A DNA stretch of 36,503 nt. Origin: Paraburkholderia sp. BCC1885 (GTDB lineage: Bacteria > Pseudomonadota > Gammaproteobacteria > Burkholderiales > Burkholderiaceae). The stretch spans positions 1-36,503 of the forward strand of contig NZ_CAAJGM010000221.1 of NCBI RefSeq assembly GCF_900996235.1. The letters run 5' to 3'. Shown one piece after another: positions 35,688-36,503 of this stretch. A program made the translations under genes and the position numbers. A model generated the notes under the pieces. The model saw only the letters and a program-made list of their open reading frames with translations. It made no database searches and was not told the origin of the DNA. The first letter of the stretch is position 1. Each line of letters starts with the position of its first letter.

Positions 35688-36128
35688 ATGACCGAGGCCA
35701 CGCAAGCCGAGATTCGCCACATCTACGACCAATGGCACGAGTCGGTCCAGAAGCGCGATCTCGACGCGCTCATGGCGCTGTATGCCGACGCCGCCATCTT
35801 CGAAAGCCCACTCGTCCTTGCCACATCGCGGGACCGCCAGAGCGGCATCCTGACCGGCAAGCCGGATATCCGCGCATTCTTCGATGCCGGTCTGCGCGCG
35901 CCTTCCAACGGCCTGGGTCGCTGGTATCGCACCGGCACGTTCTTTTGCAACGGCAGACAGCTCACGTGGGAGTATCCGCGACACACGCCGGACGGCGATC
36001 AGGTCGACCTGGTGGAAATGATGGATCTGGCCGACGGGTTGATTGTCCATCATCGCGTCTACTGGGGATGGGTGGGATTCAAATCGCTGCAGGCCGTGTC
36101 GCCCGGGCAAATCCATACTCGCGCTTAA
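35688..36128 (+). CDS. SnoaL/NTF2-like fold protein
   Basis: This 146-aa protein starts at ATG 35688. The pattern IRHIYDQWHESVQKRDLDAL followed by MALYADAAIFESPLV is the usual opening of a SnoaL-like cone fold. The C-terminal VDLVEMMDLADGLIVHHRVY is also typical. Members are small isomerases, hydratases or ligand-binding proteins; the specific substrate is not predictable. It is a single gene. Confidence 0.85.
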   Translation: MTEATQAEIRHIYDQWHESVQKRDLDALMALYADAAIFESPLVLATSRDRQSGILTGKPDIRAFFDAGLRAPSNGLGRWYRTGTFFCNGRQLTWEYPRHTPDGDQVDLVEMMDLADGLIVHHRVYWGWVGFKSLQAVSPGQIHTRA

Positions 36129-36156
36129 GCAAAATTACCCGCGCTCCAAAGTAAAA

Positions 36157-36199
36157 ACGCTCCGTAACCCGGCCCACACGGGGCCTCGTCACGGAGCGT
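36157..36199 (-). terminator. Large hairpin terminator, minus-strand direction
   Basis: ACGCTCCGT (36157-36165) pairs with ACGGAGCGT (36191-36199), with an inner GGCCC/GGGCC stem. The minus strand continues TTTTTAC, so it stops transcripts coming from the right. It may also fold at the end of the SnoaL-like gene mRNA. Confidence 0.65.
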
Positions 36200-36327
36200 A
36201 ATAGCTGTAAGAGCTTATGAAACCCAATCTGCCTCATACGAAGCTACACTGGATTCACCTCATCCCCCGTGAGGTTTGTTGTGTGAATCTCCTCAGCTTA
36301 GCCCGCCCCGACCGGCGGGCTTTTTTA
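36200..36327 (+). ncRNA. Structured region ending in an intrinsic terminator, possible sRNA
   Basis: A two-tier hairpin (GATTCAC 36252-36258 with GTGAATC 36283-36289, inner CCTCA/TGAGG) is followed by a terminator: GCCCGCC and GGCGGGC then TTTTTT (36301-36326). The upstream hairpin at 36157 already closes the neighbouring gene, so a separate short transcript is possible. No clear promoter was found. Confidence 0.3.
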
Positions 36328-36378
36328 TGGCGCCGTCCGAACGGTCCCCGATCCGCTCACACGACCACCAATGTCTGT

Positions 36379-36503
36379 GGAAGGTCTGCATAAATCATGC
36401 AGGAATTGAGTTGCCAAATATGCCGTCGACTGCGACGATTTGGGCATGAGACAAGCTAATCTGGGATTGGATTTGACGACCAAACGAACGCGCAAGCGGG
36501 AGT
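36379..36503 (+). mobile_element. Left end of an IS5-group insertion sequence
   Basis: GGAAGGTCTGCATAAATCAT at 36379 resembles the terminal inverted repeat of the IS5 group, which starts GGAAGGT. The transposase start lies 67 bases inside. The element runs off the right edge, so its other end and target duplication cannot be checked. Confidence 0.7.
36446..36503 (+). CDS. IS5-family transposase, N-terminal fragment at window edge
   Basis: ATG 36446 opens MRQANLGLDLTTKRTRKRE, which matches the characteristic N-terminus of IS5-group transposases (KRTRKRE just before the first helix). Only 19 codons are in the window. It belongs to a different IS5-family group from the truncated copy at the left edge. 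Confidence 0.75.
   Translation, partial: MRQANLGLDLTTKRTRKRE

Overview
The window looks like a chromosome segment of a Burkholderia sensu lato species, most likely Paraburkholderia. This rests on the high-GC core genes, a Burkholderia-type porin beginning MKKTLMVAALTGVFATAAHA, and the core order greB / tRNA-Arg / spoT-rpoZ-gmk-yicC / rph-rdgB-hemW. The genus is an inference from gene content and style.

Layout. (1) Positions 1-1191 hold a broken IS5-family element that cuts off a small membrane ORF. (2) Positions 1192-1267 are an intact tRNA-Thr(CGU) on the minus strand. (3) Positions ~1300-20040 are an accessory region with visibly uneven base composition. It carries two related C39-like peptidase homologues (one lacking the catalytic Cys) around a translationally coupled small protein, an XRE regulator with a symmetrical operator, a small exported protein, a zinc-ribbon methyltransferase, a sirtuin, an AT-rich 826-aa nuclease/NTPase fusion, a second PD-(D/E)XK-type protein, a DUF4760-like membrane protein, a serine recombinase, an AlbA_2/Schlafen-type protein, a membrane pair with a trypsin-like GMSG motif, and a lipoprotein plus exported protein of unknown role. 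(4) Positions 20041-20093 are a 3' half-copy of the same tRNA-Thr gene, followed by a strong terminator. This is a typical attachment-site scar, but it is INVERTED relative to the intact tRNA, so the region has been rearranged or is composite. (5) Positions 20133-36370 are ordinary core genome. (6) From ~36379 to the end is the left end of another IS5-group element whose transposase begins at 36446.

Core genes by role: stringent response and transcription (spoT, rpoZ, greB), nucleotide metabolism and housecleaning (gmk, rdgB), RNA processing (yicC, rph), heme trafficking (hemW), a periplasmic chorismate mutase, an exonuclease/GIY-YIG repair nuclease, a cold-shock protein, an outer-membrane porin, and tRNAs for Arg (two identical copies) and Ser.

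The accessory region is the interesting part. Several genes have architectures seen in phage-defence islands: an HsdR_N-like nuclease fused to a STAND-like NTPase, a stand-alone PD-(D/E)XK protein, AlbA_2, DUF4760 and a sirtuin. They are mostly single genes in mixed orientation, not one clear operon. The best candidates for something undescribed are the 7105-9585 fusion protein, the active/inactive C39-like pair with its coupled partner, and a predicted small RNA opposite the porin leader at ~24102-24190. No tyrosine integrase, CRISPR array or rRNA was seen.
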